Under the pieces are notes generated by a model. That model was not told where the DNA came from. It did not search any database and saw only the letters and a list, made by a program, of their open reading frames with translations. DNA of 64,000 nucleotides from Methylophaga sp. OBS1 (GTDB lineage: Bacteria; Pseudomonadota; Gammaproteobacteria; Nitrosococcales; Methylophagaceae). The stretch covers positions 1 through 64,000 of the forward strand of contig NZ_JAPDMS010000003.1 in the NCBI RefSeq assembly GCF_026319365.1. Direction: 5' to 3'. Both the position numbers and the translations under genes were made by a program. This document shows, piece by piece, positions 29,532-37,620 of this stretch (its first letter is position 1; the number at the start of each line of letters is the position of its first letter).

Positions 29532-30176
29532 TCAGATCCAGTAACTGCTTCGCGTCATCACCTTGGAAATCATCGCCATCAAATGAGTGATAGGCTGCGG
29601 TAACAATGCGCCCCCGGCTTCGAGCGCATTTGTGCCATGATGCGCTTCGTCAATTTTCATCTGCTCCAGCACGGCACGGCTTTTCTTGTCGTGTTCACTG
29701 ATGACTTTCAAGTGACTATCGATATGCTCGACGACCTGCTTTTCAGTTTCAGCCACAAAGCCAAGGCTCCATTTATCACCGATTTTGCCTGCGATTGCGC
29801 CGAGCGTGAACGAACCGGCATACCACAGCGGGTTGAGCACACTGGTGTGTGATGACAAGTCATCCAAGCGTTGCTGACACCAGACCAGATGGTCATTTTC
29901 TTCCCTGGCCGCCAGTTCCATAGCTTCTCTGACCTGGGGTAGTTTTGCTGTCAGAGCCTGCCCCTGATACAAGGCCTGCGCGGATACTTCGCCGGCATGG
30001 TTAACCCGCATCAGGCCTGCAGATTGCTTGCGCTCAGCGGGGCTCAGCTCCGCCTCTTCAATATCATGACCGGGTATCGCCCGGGCGGTGGTTTCCGGTT
30101 TTCCGGCGACCGTTGTCAGGGCTTTATCGACTTCAATGATGAATTTATCGAACAGGCTGTAATGTCTCTGGCTCAT
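29532..30176 (-). CDS. coq7: ubiquinone biosynthesis hydroxylase Coq7
   Basis: Di-iron monooxygenase that hydroxylates the demethoxyubiquinone ring in the aerobic ubiquinone pathway. Of 214 residues, iron ligands are in MRVNHAGEVSAQALY, REENDHLVW and KIDEAHHG, the ExxH pairs of the ferritin-like fold. It replaces the flavin enzyme UbiF found in E. coli, as in many other gammaproteobacteria. It indicates an aerobic, ubiquinone-using organism. Confidence 0.95.
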   Translation of the reverse strand: MSQRHYSLFDKFIIEVDKALTTVAGKPETTARAIPGHDIEEAELSPAERKQSAGLMRVNHAGEVSAQALYQGQALTAKLPQVREAMELAAREENDHLVWCQQRLDDLSSHTSVLNPLWYAGSFTLGAIAGKIGDKWSLGFVAETEKQVVEHIDSHLKVISEHDKKSRAVLEQMKIDEAHHGTNALEAGGALLPQPITHLMAMISKVMTRSSYWI

Positions 30177-30198
30177 GGTAATAACTGACTGATGAATT

Positions 30199-31257
30199 TC
30201 AGAATAATTCTACATCACCATGGGCGAGTTTTGACACTGGATGGATATGGCCGTCTGAAACCAGTTGTCTGTGACTCTGCACCTGGTTACGGCCGTTTTG
30301 CTTGGCATAATATAAGGCTTCGTCCGCTTCACCTATGACATCTGAAGGTGATTGCTGATGACTGATTTCTACAAAGCCGATGCTTGTTGTCACCTGCTTG
30401 AGCTGTGGAAAGTCATATTCGGCGATCATCTGACGTATGCGCTCGAAGGTGTTCATTGCATCATTTTCATCAGGTGCTCTCAGCACTACTACAAACTCTT
30501 CACCGCCATAGCGATAGACCAGATCATCATCACGAATCACCCCGGATGTCATGAGGCGCGCCACCAGTATGATGACTTCATCACCGTATAGATGACCGTA
30601 GTTGTCATTAATCGATTTGAAGTGGTCGATATCAATGACACCCAGCCAGTACTTGATAGAATAGGCGCGACGACGGGAATCGTTCGGAGAAGAGACCTCT
30701 TCTTCCAGGTGATCGCTCTGCCGCACCAGAATTTTGGTGATTTCATTATCCAGCGTTTCCCGGTTGTAGAGACCGGTAAGCTTGTCTTTCTGCGTTTTCT
30801 CGATCAAGGCCAGATAGTTCGAGTAGACACGAAGAATACCGTAGACAAGACGCTGATCACTGGCAGAAGGCAAGGTATCGGTAGAAATCAGGAGAACCGC
30901 AAATATATCGCCATGAGAATCAAAGGCTGGATACACCACATTCCACTCGCCTTTTTCCGTGCTGCTTAGTTCCACATCGCCAGTTTCTATGGCCCGGTTA
31001 ATCGCATCACTGATCTCGGAATCACTGCCCAGCAGTTTGGGATTATCATCCGTCGAGACAATAACGCTGTTGACGCAGAAGGCCAGCAGGCTCAATTCAT
31101 GACCGTCGGACTGCTCACGCACGCGAAAAAGCCGCAAATCCTGGGTTGGAAACAGTTCATTGAGCGTTTTCAATAAACTTTTTTCAAGTACATGTCGATC
31201 GTGGTGACTGGTAATTTCAGCCAGATTATCCACAATCCGGATACTGTTGTGGATCAT
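30199..31257 (-). CDS. diguanylate cyclase (GGDEF domain)
   Basis: Soluble c-di-GMP synthase of 352 residues. The N-terminal 150 or so residues resemble a GAF-like sensor fold, with no membrane segment. The C-terminal GGDEF domain begins near DKLTGLYNRETLDNE and has the active-site GGEEF. An RxxD (RDDD) lies five residues before it, so product inhibition at the I-site is likely. The signal sensed is unknown. It follows coq7 in the genome, but a 22-base gap and unrelated functions make joint regulation uncertain. Confidence 0.92.
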   Translation of the reverse strand: MIHNSIRIVDNLAEITSHHDRHVLEKSLLKTLNELFPTQDLRLFRVREQSDGHELSLLAFCVNSVIVSTDDNPKLLGSDSEISDAINRAIETGDVELSSTEKGEWNVVYPAFDSHGDIFAVLLISTDTLPSASDQRLVYGILRVYSNYLALIEKTQKDKLTGLYNRETLDNEITKILVRQSDHLEEEVSSPNDSRRRAYSIKYWLGVIDIDHFKSINDNYGHLYGDEVIILVARLMTSGVIRDDDLVYRYGGEEFVVVLRAPDENDAMNTFERIRQMIAEYDFPQLKQVTTSIGFVEISHQQSPSDVIGEADEALYYAKQNGRNQVQSHRQLVSDGHIHPVSKLAHGDVELF

Positions 31258-31399
31258 GCCACGCGCCTTGTCTGCTTGTTATGCATCTTTCCCTTGCTCC
31301 GCATCCAAATGTGATGGATATCACAAAACGTGACAGGTTAGTCTAATTTCTGCCGCGTCGCAATTGTTACTGATTGATTTATTGGAAGTTTCCAAAGTT

Positions 31400-32347
31400 C
31401 TATCTTTTCAGGAAATGCTCCAAAGTATCCGCCAGCTCGCGTGGTTGGAACTTAGATACATAAGCATCGGCACCGATGCCACGGCCCATCGCCTGATTAG
31501 CCTGCGCTGTCAGGGACGAGTGCATGATAACAGGGAGATGTGATAGACGCGGATCAGCCTTGATTTTCTGGGTCAGCACGTAACCATCCATTTCCGGCAT
31601 TTCCACGTCAGTCAGGATTGCCTGCACTTCGCTGGTGATATCTCGACCTTCCTGCTCACATTGATCAGCCAGTTTAATCAGCAGTTGCCAGGCCTCTGCG
31701 CCGTTTACTGCGCCAATATGGTCAACCCCCATCACATCCAGGGTCTTTTTGATTTGCTTTCTGGCAATATTGGAATCATCAGCGAACAATAAACGATACT
31801 GGTGGTGCTCACCGATATGCCGGATACCGTCGAACACAGTTTCATCATAGAATTCGCCTGCGTCGGCCAGCACCTTCTCAACGTCCATGATCATTACCAG
31901 ACGTTTGTCACTGAGTTCAGCTACCGCTGTGACCAGCCCGCCCAAACGTTTAGAAATCAGTTGCGGCGGCTCTTTGACCTGCTCCCAGTTCAGTCGCTGG
32001 ATGGTATCCACGGAGCTGACCAGAAAGCCCTGCACATGGGTGTTGTATTCGGTGATCATCAGAATCCGGGGTTCGTCCTTGGATTCAAGATGGCAAAACT
32101 TCTGCAGATTGATAATCGGCACCATATCACCGCGCAGGCTGACAAAGCCCTCGATACCATCAGGCATCTCAGGTGCCGAGGTGATTTCCGGTATGTTCAA
32201 CACCTCACGCACTTTAAAGACGTTGATGCCGAAGACCTCATTACGACCAGTGGCATCACTGGTGCCCAGATTAAATAAGAGTACTTCCAGGTGATTGGTG
32301 CCAGCGAGCTTGGTGCGCTCGTCAATGGAATCGATGAATGTTGCCAT
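31400..32347 (-). CDS. cheV: chemotaxis coupling protein CheV
   Basis: CheW-REC fusion of 315 residues that couples chemoreceptors to CheA and may act as a phosphate sink. The N-terminal CheW domain includes FGINVFKVREVLNIPEI and IEGFVSLRGDMVPIINL. The C-terminal receiver has the acidic pair in LLFADDSN, the phosphoacceptor Asp in AILTDVEMPEMDG and the conserved Lys in YVSKFQP. No other chemotaxis genes are near. Confidence 0.94.
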   Translation of the reverse strand: MATFIDSIDERTKLAGTNHLEVLLFNLGTSDATGRNEVFGINVFKVREVLNIPEITSAPEMPDGIEGFVSLRGDMVPIINLQKFCHLESKDEPRILMITEYNTHVQGFLVSSVDTIQRLNWEQVKEPPQLISKRLGGLVTAVAELSDKRLVMIMDVEKVLADAGEFYDETVFDGIRHIGEHHQYRLLFADDSNIARKQIKKTLDVMGVDHIGAVNGAEAWQLLIKLADQCEQEGRDITSEVQAILTDVEMPEMDGYVLTQKIKADPRLSHLPVIMHSSLTAQANQAMGRGIGADAYVSKFQPRELADTLEHFLKR

Positions 32348-32674
32348 AAAATTTCCCGCTATAACCGCTGCCCTGATGTGACAGACTTATCATAAATTTT
32401 ATAACGGACAGTATCATGAAATCTTGAATCAACTTCGACAAAAGTTTACAAAAAGCTTTGGATAGGGAGATTGAAATAAAAGGCAAGCGTAGGCATATTG
32501 CTGTAACATACAGGCTATGCCAGAGAGCACTAAGCCCTGTCAGGGAGTCTGCGAGTGAAATTAAGCGCAGCATTCTTCTTTTCCTGCCGCATCAGATTAA
32601 GCCGATGGCGCGGGAAATAAATTACAATAATGATTTGGATGAAGCGGCAACTGAAGGTGTTGCCTATTCGGAAG
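32348..32674. other. 327-base gap between cheV and tRNA-Leu
   Basis: No gene can be supported here. An 84-codon plus-strand reading frame spans the tRNA-Leu gene and is an artefact. The left part must hold the cheV promoter and ribosome binding site (GCGGGAAA before the ATG). I see no convincing sigma28-type sequence. Confidence 0.6.
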
Positions 32675-32761
32675 TGGTGCCCAGGGGGAGACTCGAACTC
32701 CCACGTACATAAGTACACTAGCACCTGAAGCTAGCGCGTCTACCAATTCCGCCACCTGGGC
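32675..32761 (-). tRNA. tRNA-Leu (anticodon CAG)
   Basis: An 87-base class II tRNA on the minus strand. The acceptor GCCCAGG pairs with CCTGGGC, followed by A and an encoded CCA. The D-loop region is GCGGAATTGGTAGACGC, the anticodon arm is GCTAGCTTCAGGTGCTAGT with CAG, and the T arm is GGGAGTTCGAGTCTCCC, with a variable arm of the leucine type. Confidence 0.95.
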
Positions 32762-32775
32762 TGAAGAAGGCGCAA

Positions 32776-32804
32776 AGATTACAGAGTGAATTTGAAACTG
32801 TCAA
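32776..32804 (-). promoter_or_regulatory. promoter of tRNA-Leu
   Basis: On the minus strand TTGACA (32799-32804) and TAATCT (32776-32781) are spaced by 17 bases, followed by a GC-rich discriminator TTGCGCC typical of stringently controlled stable-RNA promoters. The -35 overlaps the predicted start codon of the divergent rnr gene. Confidence 0.7.
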
Positions 32805-34972
32805 TGACTAATAACAAGAAAAACGATCCCAACTTCGAACGCGAAGCCGAGAAATACGATAACCCCATCCCGAGTCGTGAGTTTATCCTCTCGATTTTAA
32901 AGCAAAATAATGTGCCCCTGACGCGAAAAAGCATCGCCAAATTAATCGGCATAAAAGGTGAAGAAGAAACCGAAGCGTTACGGCGTCGGCTCAGGGCCAT
33001 GGAGCGGGATGGACAACTCTTGCGCAATCGCAAGGGCGCTTACGGTGTGGTCTCCAAAATGAATCTGGTCAGCGGCCGGGTCATGGGACACCCGGAAGGT
33101 TATGGTTTTCTCGTCCCTGACGAGGGGGGGGAAGATCTTTTCCTTGGCGAACGGGAGATGCGTAGTGTGCTGCACGGTGACCGTGCCCTTGCCCGCATTA
33201 CAGGTATTGACCGCCGTGGTCGCAAGGAAGGCGCTATCGTAGAGGTTACTCATCGGGCTAATACCCATATTGTGGGCCGCCTGATTCGAGACGCCGGTAT
33301 TTATTTCGTCATTCCCAATAATCGTCGTATCAGCCAGGACATACTGATCCCGCCTGAAATGCTGATCGGCGCCAAAGAAAATCAGATCGTCGAAATCGAA
33401 ATTACTGAGAATCCCAATGTGCACCGTTCGCCATTGGGCCGGATCGTCGAGATTATCGGCGATCACATGGCTCCGGGCATGGAAATCGATATTGCCTTGC
33501 GCGATTTCGAACTGCCGCATGAATGGTCTGACAAGGCGCTGCAGCAGGCAGAACAGTTTGGTGACAGCATCCCTGAGAATGCCGTTGAAGGTCGCCTTGA
33601 CCTTCGCGACATGCCTTTGGTGACGATTGACGGTGAAGATGCCCGTGATTTTGACGATGCCGTCTGTGCCGAACGCCTTGATAATGGCAACTGGCGATTG
33701 TGGGTCGCCATCGCCGATGTATCACACTATGTGCAGCCAGGTGACCCACTGGACCTGGACGCAGGCGATCGCGGCACCTCGGTCTACTTCCCCAGCCAGG
33801 TCATTCCTATGTTACCTGAGGCCCTGTCAAACGGCCTGTGTTCACTCAACCCGGAAGTCGACCGCCTGTGCATGGTCTGCGAAATGGAGATCAATCAGGA
33901 CGGCAAAACCGAATCATACCGTTTCCACGAAGGCGTGATGTTCTCCAAAGCCCGGCTGACTTACGATAAAGTCGCCGCCATGCTGGTTGATAACGATCCC
34001 GCCTTGCGAGAACAATATCAACACGTCTTGCCGACACTGGAAACCATGTATGGACTGTTTAAAGCCATGCAAAAAGCCCGTGATCAGCGTGGTGCCATTG
34101 ATTTCGAAATGACAGAAACTCAGTTCCTGTTTGACGAGAATCGTAAGATCCGTTCCATTCAACCTCGTGAACGCAATGATGCGCACCGCCTGATTGAAGA
34201 ATTCATGATTGCTGCCAATGTCAGTGCTGCCCGCTTCCTGCTTGATCATGAGATCCCCGTTCTTTATCGGGTTCACGAAACCCCATCTGAAGAAAAACTC
34301 AGTGGCCTGCGTGATTTTCTGGGTGAACTGGGTCTGTTCCTGGGCGGCGGTGATGATCCGGAACCGCGGCACTATGCCTCTTTACTGGAAACAGCCAGCA
34401 AACGGCCCGACGGTCATCTACTGCAGACCGTGATGCTGCGCAGTATGAAACAGGCGGTATACAGCCCCGATAATATCGGCCACTTTGGTCTGGCTCTGGA
34501 TGCCTATGCCCACTTTACCTCGCCTATCCGCCGCTACCCGGACCTGCTGGTCCACCGGGCTATCCGTCATATCATCAGTGGACGTAAAGTCAGCAAATGG
34601 CGCTATTCACACGAAGACATGGTCCATCTCGGCGATCACTGTTCTATGACCAGCCGTCGTGCGGATGAGGCGACCCGTGATGTGAGTGACTGGCTTAAAT
34701 GTGAATACATGCGTGACCGCGTTGGTGAAACGCATCAGGGGGTCATCAGCGGCGTGACCGGCTTCGGCCTGTTTGTCGAACTCAGCGACATCTACATAGA
34801 AGGTCTGGTCCATGTCACCTCGCTGAAGAACGATTACTACCAGTTCGACGCAACGGGCCACCGTCTAACCGGCGAACGGACCCGCAAGGTCTACCGTCTC
34901 GGTGACACATTGACCGTGAAAGTGGTTCGTGTCGATCTGGATGAAAAGAAAATCGATCTGGAGCTGGTGTAG
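32804..34972 (+). CDS. rnr: ribonuclease R
   Basis: RNB-family 3'-5' exoribonuclease that degrades structured RNA, 722 residues from the chosen start. An N-terminal helical region matches E. coli RNase R (REAEKYDNPIPSREFIL, RRRLRAMERDGQL). Two cold-shock-type domains, the RNB catalytic core (TIDGEDARDFDDAV, with the metal-binding aspartates) and a C-terminal S1 domain (GVISGVTGFGLFVEL) follow. I chose ATG 32804 because it aligns with the family N-terminus; the GTG at 32786 has no ribosome binding site either. The E. coli neighbour rlmB is not present. Confidence 0.95.
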   Translation: MTNNKKNDPNFEREAEKYDNPIPSREFILSILKQNNVPLTRKSIAKLIGIKGEEETEALRRRLRAMERDGQLLRNRKGAYGVVSKMNLVSGRVMGHPEGYGFLVPDEGGEDLFLGEREMRSVLHGDRALARITGIDRRGRKEGAIVEVTHRANTHIVGRLIRDAGIYFVIPNNRRISQDILIPPEMLIGAKENQIVEIEITENPNVHRSPLGRIVEIIGDHMAPGMEIDIALRDFELPHEWSDKALQQAEQFGDSIPENAVEGRLDLRDMPLVTIDGEDARDFDDAVCAERLDNGNWRLWVAIADVSHYVQPGDPLDLDAGDRGTSVYFPSQVIPMLPEALSNGLCSLNPEVDRLCMVCEMEINQDGKTESYRFHEGVMFSKARLTYDKVAAMLVDNDPALREQYQHVLPTLETMYGLFKAMQKARDQRGAIDFEMTETQFLFDENRKIRSIQPRERNDAHRLIEEFMIAANVSAARFLLDHEIPVLYRVHETPSEEKLSGLRDFLGELGLFLGGGDDPEPRHYASLLETASKRPDGHLLQTVMLRSMKQAVYSPDNIGHFGLALDAYAHFTSPIRRYPDLLVHRAIRHIISGRKVSKWRYSHEDMVHLGDHCSMTSRRADEATRDVSDWLKCEYMRDRVGETHQGVISGVTGFGLFVELSDIYIEGLVHVTSLKNDYYQFDATGHRLTGERTRKVYRLGDTLTVKVVRVDLDEKKIDLELV

Positions 34973-34975
34973 ACA

Positions 34976-34998
34976 AAAGCCGCTTAGCAAGCGGCTTT
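34976..34998 (+). terminator. terminator after rnr
   Basis: AAAAGCCGCTT / AAGCGGCTTT is a compact hairpin 3 bases after the rnr stop. The T run is short, so it may also rely on structure alone. Confidence 0.7.
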
Positions 34999-35034
34999 AA
35001 CGCTGATCAATTTGGCCGGAGACACAGATTTTCC

Positions 35035-35062
35035 TTGACCAGAGAAATAAAGACAGTAAAAT
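35035..35062 (+). promoter_or_regulatory. promoter of tRNA-His
   Basis: TTGACC (35035-35040) and TAAAAT (35057-35062) are separated by 16 bases, about 55 bases upstream of the tRNA-His 5' end. Confidence 0.55.
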
Positions 35063-35116
35063 TATCGTCTTTCCAAAGCACGGGGCTATAAAGCCTCGCT
35101 GTCTGCAAAAAATAAT

Positions 35117-35193
35117 GGTGAGTGTAGCTCAGTTGGTAGAGTCCCGGATTGTGATTCCGGTTGTCGTGGGTTCGAGCCCCATCACTCACCCCA
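35117..35193 (+). tRNA. tRNA-His (anticodon GTG)
   Basis: The acceptor GTGAGTG pairs with CACTCAC; G35117 corresponds to the extra G(-1) that pairs with C73, a hallmark of tRNA-His. The anticodon arm reads CCGGATTGTGATTCCGG and the T arm GTGGGTTCGAGCCCCAT. CCA is encoded, and a run of T follows immediately and probably ends transcription. Confidence 0.95.
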
Positions 35194-35349
35194 TTTTTTG
35201 CTTATCCTGATTGGCTCCTCTTGATTCACGCGCAGTAATATCGCGTCCAGTTTCAGCGCTGGGAGCAGGTCATCTTGCACTCTTTTTATTTCAGATTTAC
35301 CCAGCTTCAATAACTTAGCGATACTTTACAAAAGTGGCTGGCAAATGAC

Positions 35350-35378
35350 TTGCAGAGTGATGGGCTCCTACGTATAAT
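35350..35378 (+). promoter_or_regulatory. promoter of tRNA-Thr
   Basis: TTGCAG (35350-35355) and a perfect TATAAT (35373-35378) are 17 bases apart, followed by GCGC, 13 bases before the tRNA-Thr 5' end. Confidence 0.75.
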
Positions 35379-35391
35379 GCGCTTCTTCATT

Positions 35392-35467
<76 letters not shown>

Positions 35468-35476
35468 GAACAAATA

Positions 35477-35506
35477 AAGGGTCATGCTTTTGCATGGCCC
35501 TTTTTT
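35477..35506 (+). terminator. terminator after tRNA-Thr
   Basis: GGGTCATGC / GCATGGCCC with a TTTT loop and a six-T tail, starting about 10 bases after the tRNA. Confidence 0.85.
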
Positions 35507-35778
35507 GTTTCTGCGATTCCTGAGATCCCACAGCCATAATTTTTTACTCACAATAACTGTGGATAAGTCTGTGAGTATCAGGCGCAAAAATCCTTAAGCT
35601 ACTCTCAGCATGACACTTAATTGAACTGCTCAAAAAATCACCAATTATGAGCCGTACCCCCCCACCATTGCGGGCGTTGCATCTGACCTGCTGCCTGATT
35701 ATGCTTGAACTGTCCGGCAACAATTGTCGCCTGAGTCTTCCCGATTTCTTCTGTTAGCTAGTCCGAGGTTGTTACGTT
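35507..35778. other. intergenic region before sixA
   Basis: No gene is supported. It contains one exact DnaA-box nonamer (TGTGGATAA, 35558-35566, minus orientation) with no companions. A 36-codon frame at 35647 lacks a ribosome binding site. Confidence 0.5.
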
Positions 35779-36306
35779 ATGGTCGCTAAAACCAAACAAA
35801 TCATGATCTTACGTCATGCTAAAGCTGAGACAGCTTCGCCAGCCGGTGATTTCGCCCGCCCCCTCACCGACAGCGGCAGGCAACAGGCGACTGATGTCGG
35901 TGCGGTCTTACTGGAACAGAAACTGATTCCACAAACGATATACAGCTCTTCAGCAAAACGGGCATTGGAGACTGCTGAGCGGGTCTGTGAACAACTGGCG
36001 ATAGACAAACACGACATCGCAATGCGTGACGAACTCTATTTGGCTGACACAGAGACTTTCCTGTTACTGCTCCATAACATCAATAAACGGATCAATCGCG
36101 TGCTGATTGTGGGCCATAATCCGGCACTGGAGGACCTGGTAGAAGCTCTGAGCCACACTGACTTTGTCAGTGATCAACCCAATGGTAAGAGACTGTTGCC
36201 AGCGTCTATGGTCCTGCTTGAGTTTGACGGTGAATGGACGGATCTCAAAACCGGCAGCTGTGAACTCAAACAACGGCTTCACGGTAAACTGCTAAAAAAG
36301 CACTGA
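35779..36306 (+). CDS. sixA: SixA-like phosphohistidine phosphatase
   Basis: Histidine phosphatase superfamily protein of 175 residues. The phosphohistidine motif is in MILRHAKAE (His near residue 13) and the second catalytic His in IVGHNPALEDL, the latter typical of SixA. SixA in E. coli dephosphorylates histidine phosphotransfer domains, including PtsN-branch components; the target here is unknown. It lies immediately upstream of a CHAD-domain gene, suggesting a shared phosphate-related role. Confidence 0.88.
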   Translation: MVAKTKQIMILRHAKAETASPAGDFARPLTDSGRQQATDVGAVLLEQKLIPQTIYSSSAKRALETAERVCEQLAIDKHDIAMRDELYLADTETFLLLLHNINKRINRVLIVGHNPALEDLVEALSHTDFVSDQPNGKRLLPASMVLLEFDGEWTDLKTGSCELKQRLHGKLLKKH

Positions 36307-36332
36307 AAAGCAATGCTCCCGCCTGCCGGGCA

Positions 36333-37169
36333 TTGCAGCAGCTACTCTTAAGTGAAGTGTCGGCCATCAGGCAGTGGCGCAAAGTTGCGATTAAAGGCAA
36401 AGACCCGGAAGGCGTGCACCAGCTCAGGGTCAGTCTCAGAAAAATGCGCAGCGCGCTGACAATTTTCAGCCCGGTCATCAATCCCACTTACCGAAAGTAC
36501 TGGCGCAGGGAATTGAAAGCAATGTCGAAACAACTCGATGCGGCACGGGATCTGGATGTATTTATGCTGACCCATTTCCAGTCAAAAAACAGTGACTCTG
36601 ATCTGCATCATGCACTGAAAAAGCAACAATCCAGGATATACAATCAGCTTTCAGAAAGCCTCAGGGGTAAGTTCAAACAGCGCCACCGTCAGCTCAAAAA
36701 AGCGTTAAAACAATCACGCTGGCCACAGCAGCATTGTCGCCAGCATAGCCTGTCACTGTCATCTCTGGCACAGCAACAACTAAACTGGTTGTATCAGAAT
36801 GTATGTCAAAAAGCGCAGGGCCTGGATCTGAATGATGAAGCAGCCCTGCATCAGCTTCGCATTGCCTTTAAGCAACTGCGTTATGGATGCGAGTTCCTTG
36901 CCCCTGTGCTGGACAAAACCCAGAGTCCGGTTTTTATGAATATGGTGAAAGCCTTACAGGATCAATTGGGCGAGATTCATGACGCGGCCGTGCAGCAGGA
37001 AATGCTGGCCGTTCTGCCGTTGGCGGCGCATGATGAGCTTCAGGAAATCGTCAATCAAAGTCAGCGAAATAGTCAGCGCCTGAAAAAAACACTGACAAAG
37101 CAACTTAAGCGTTTCAACAGTATCACCGTGCCCTGGCAGCAGCTCAATTTGGCATCAGAATCTGTCTGA
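36333..37169 (+). CDS. CHAD domain protein
   Basis: Helical CHAD-domain protein of 278 residues. The conserved histidine-arginine segments are GVHQLRVSLRKMRSAL (near residue 30) and ALHQLRIAFKQLRYG (near 175), the two halves of the CHAD fold. CHAD domains are known to bind polyphosphate through these basic residues. The start is uncertain: no ATG is available, and I show TTG 36333, directly before the conserved region; an in-frame CTG at 36303 overlaps the sixA stop. The 3' end overlaps the convergent nsrR by 26 bases. A ppk2 gene elsewhere in the window fits a polyphosphate connection. Confidence 0.85.
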   Translation: MQQLLLSEVSAIRQWRKVAIKGKDPEGVHQLRVSLRKMRSALTIFSPVINPTYRKYWRRELKAMSKQLDAARDLDVFMLTHFQSKNSDSDLHHALKKQQSRIYNQLSESLRGKFKQRHRQLKKALKQSRWPQQHCRQHSLSLSSLAQQQLNWLYQNVCQKAQGLDLNDEAALHQLRIAFKQLRYGCEFLAPVLDKTQSPVFMNMVKALQDQLGEIHDAAVQQEMLAVLPLAAHDELQEIVNQSQRNSQRLKKTLTKQLKRFNSITVPWQQLNLASESV

Positions 37170-37575
37170 GCGGCGCTTTATCGACCAGTAAATCAGCCAG
37201 GGTATATTTGTCCAGCACCTGATACATTGCCTGCTGGGATTCTCGTAATATGCCAGTCAGCTTGCAGACAGGAATCAAACAGCAGTCGCCTTGCCCTTGC
37301 ACACAGGGTAGCAGCCCCTCGGCACCTTCCGTTTTACGGATAACTTCACCCAGATTAATCTCTTCAACCGACCGATTCAGCATCAGGCCACCGCCTTTAC
37401 CACGGATTGTTTTGATGTAACCGGCTTTAGCCAGAAAGTGCACTACTTTGGTTAGATGATTATCGGAAATCTGATATCGTCCTGCGATATCGCCGATAGT
37501 CACTCGTTGTCCCGGCTGTACGGCAAGGTACATCAGAACGCGCATGGAATAATCAGAGAAAGTGGTAAGGTGCAT
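37144..37575 (-). CDS. nsrR: Rrf2-family nitric oxide-sensing repressor NsrR
   Basis: Iron-sulfur repressor of NO-detoxification genes, 143 residues. A winged helix is visible (YQISDNHLTKVVHFLAKAGYI and GKGGGLML), followed by the cluster cysteines C91, C98/C99 and C104 in the CVQGQGDCCLIPVC region. The N-terminal MHLTTFSDYSMRVL is typical of NsrR rather than IscR. It lies at the edge of the nitrate/nitrite cluster, where nitrite can yield NO. No clear NsrR operator was identified by eye. Confidence 0.88.
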   Translation of the reverse strand: MHLTTFSDYSMRVLMYLAVQPGQRVTIGDIAGRYQISDNHLTKVVHFLAKAGYIKTIRGKGGGLMLNRSVEEINLGEVIRKTEGAEGLLPCVQGQGDCCLIPVCKLTGILRESQQAMYQVLDKYTLADLLVDKAPLRQILMPN

Positions 37576-37620
37576 AGCTGAAGCGGCGATGGATATGTGA
37601 GTAAGACTATCTTACAGGCA

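Noticed and set aside
32458..32712. 84-codon frame running into tRNA-Leu
   Set aside because: Its C-terminal part (GRLELPRT) is the usual artefact of reading a tRNA gene on the opposite strand.
35558..35566. Exact DnaA box suggesting a replication origin
   Set aside because: Only one box, with no AT-rich unwinding region, dnaA or gidA nearby. Single boxes occur by chance.
35647..35757. 36-codon frame starting MSRTPPPLRAL
   Set aside because: No ribosome binding site, no hydrophobic or conserved pattern; the region is probably just the sixA upstream region.
37576..37620. Terminator and NsrR operator near nsrR
   Set aside because: No convincing stem with T run and no clear AAGATGCNT-type palindrome could be made out in this short gap.
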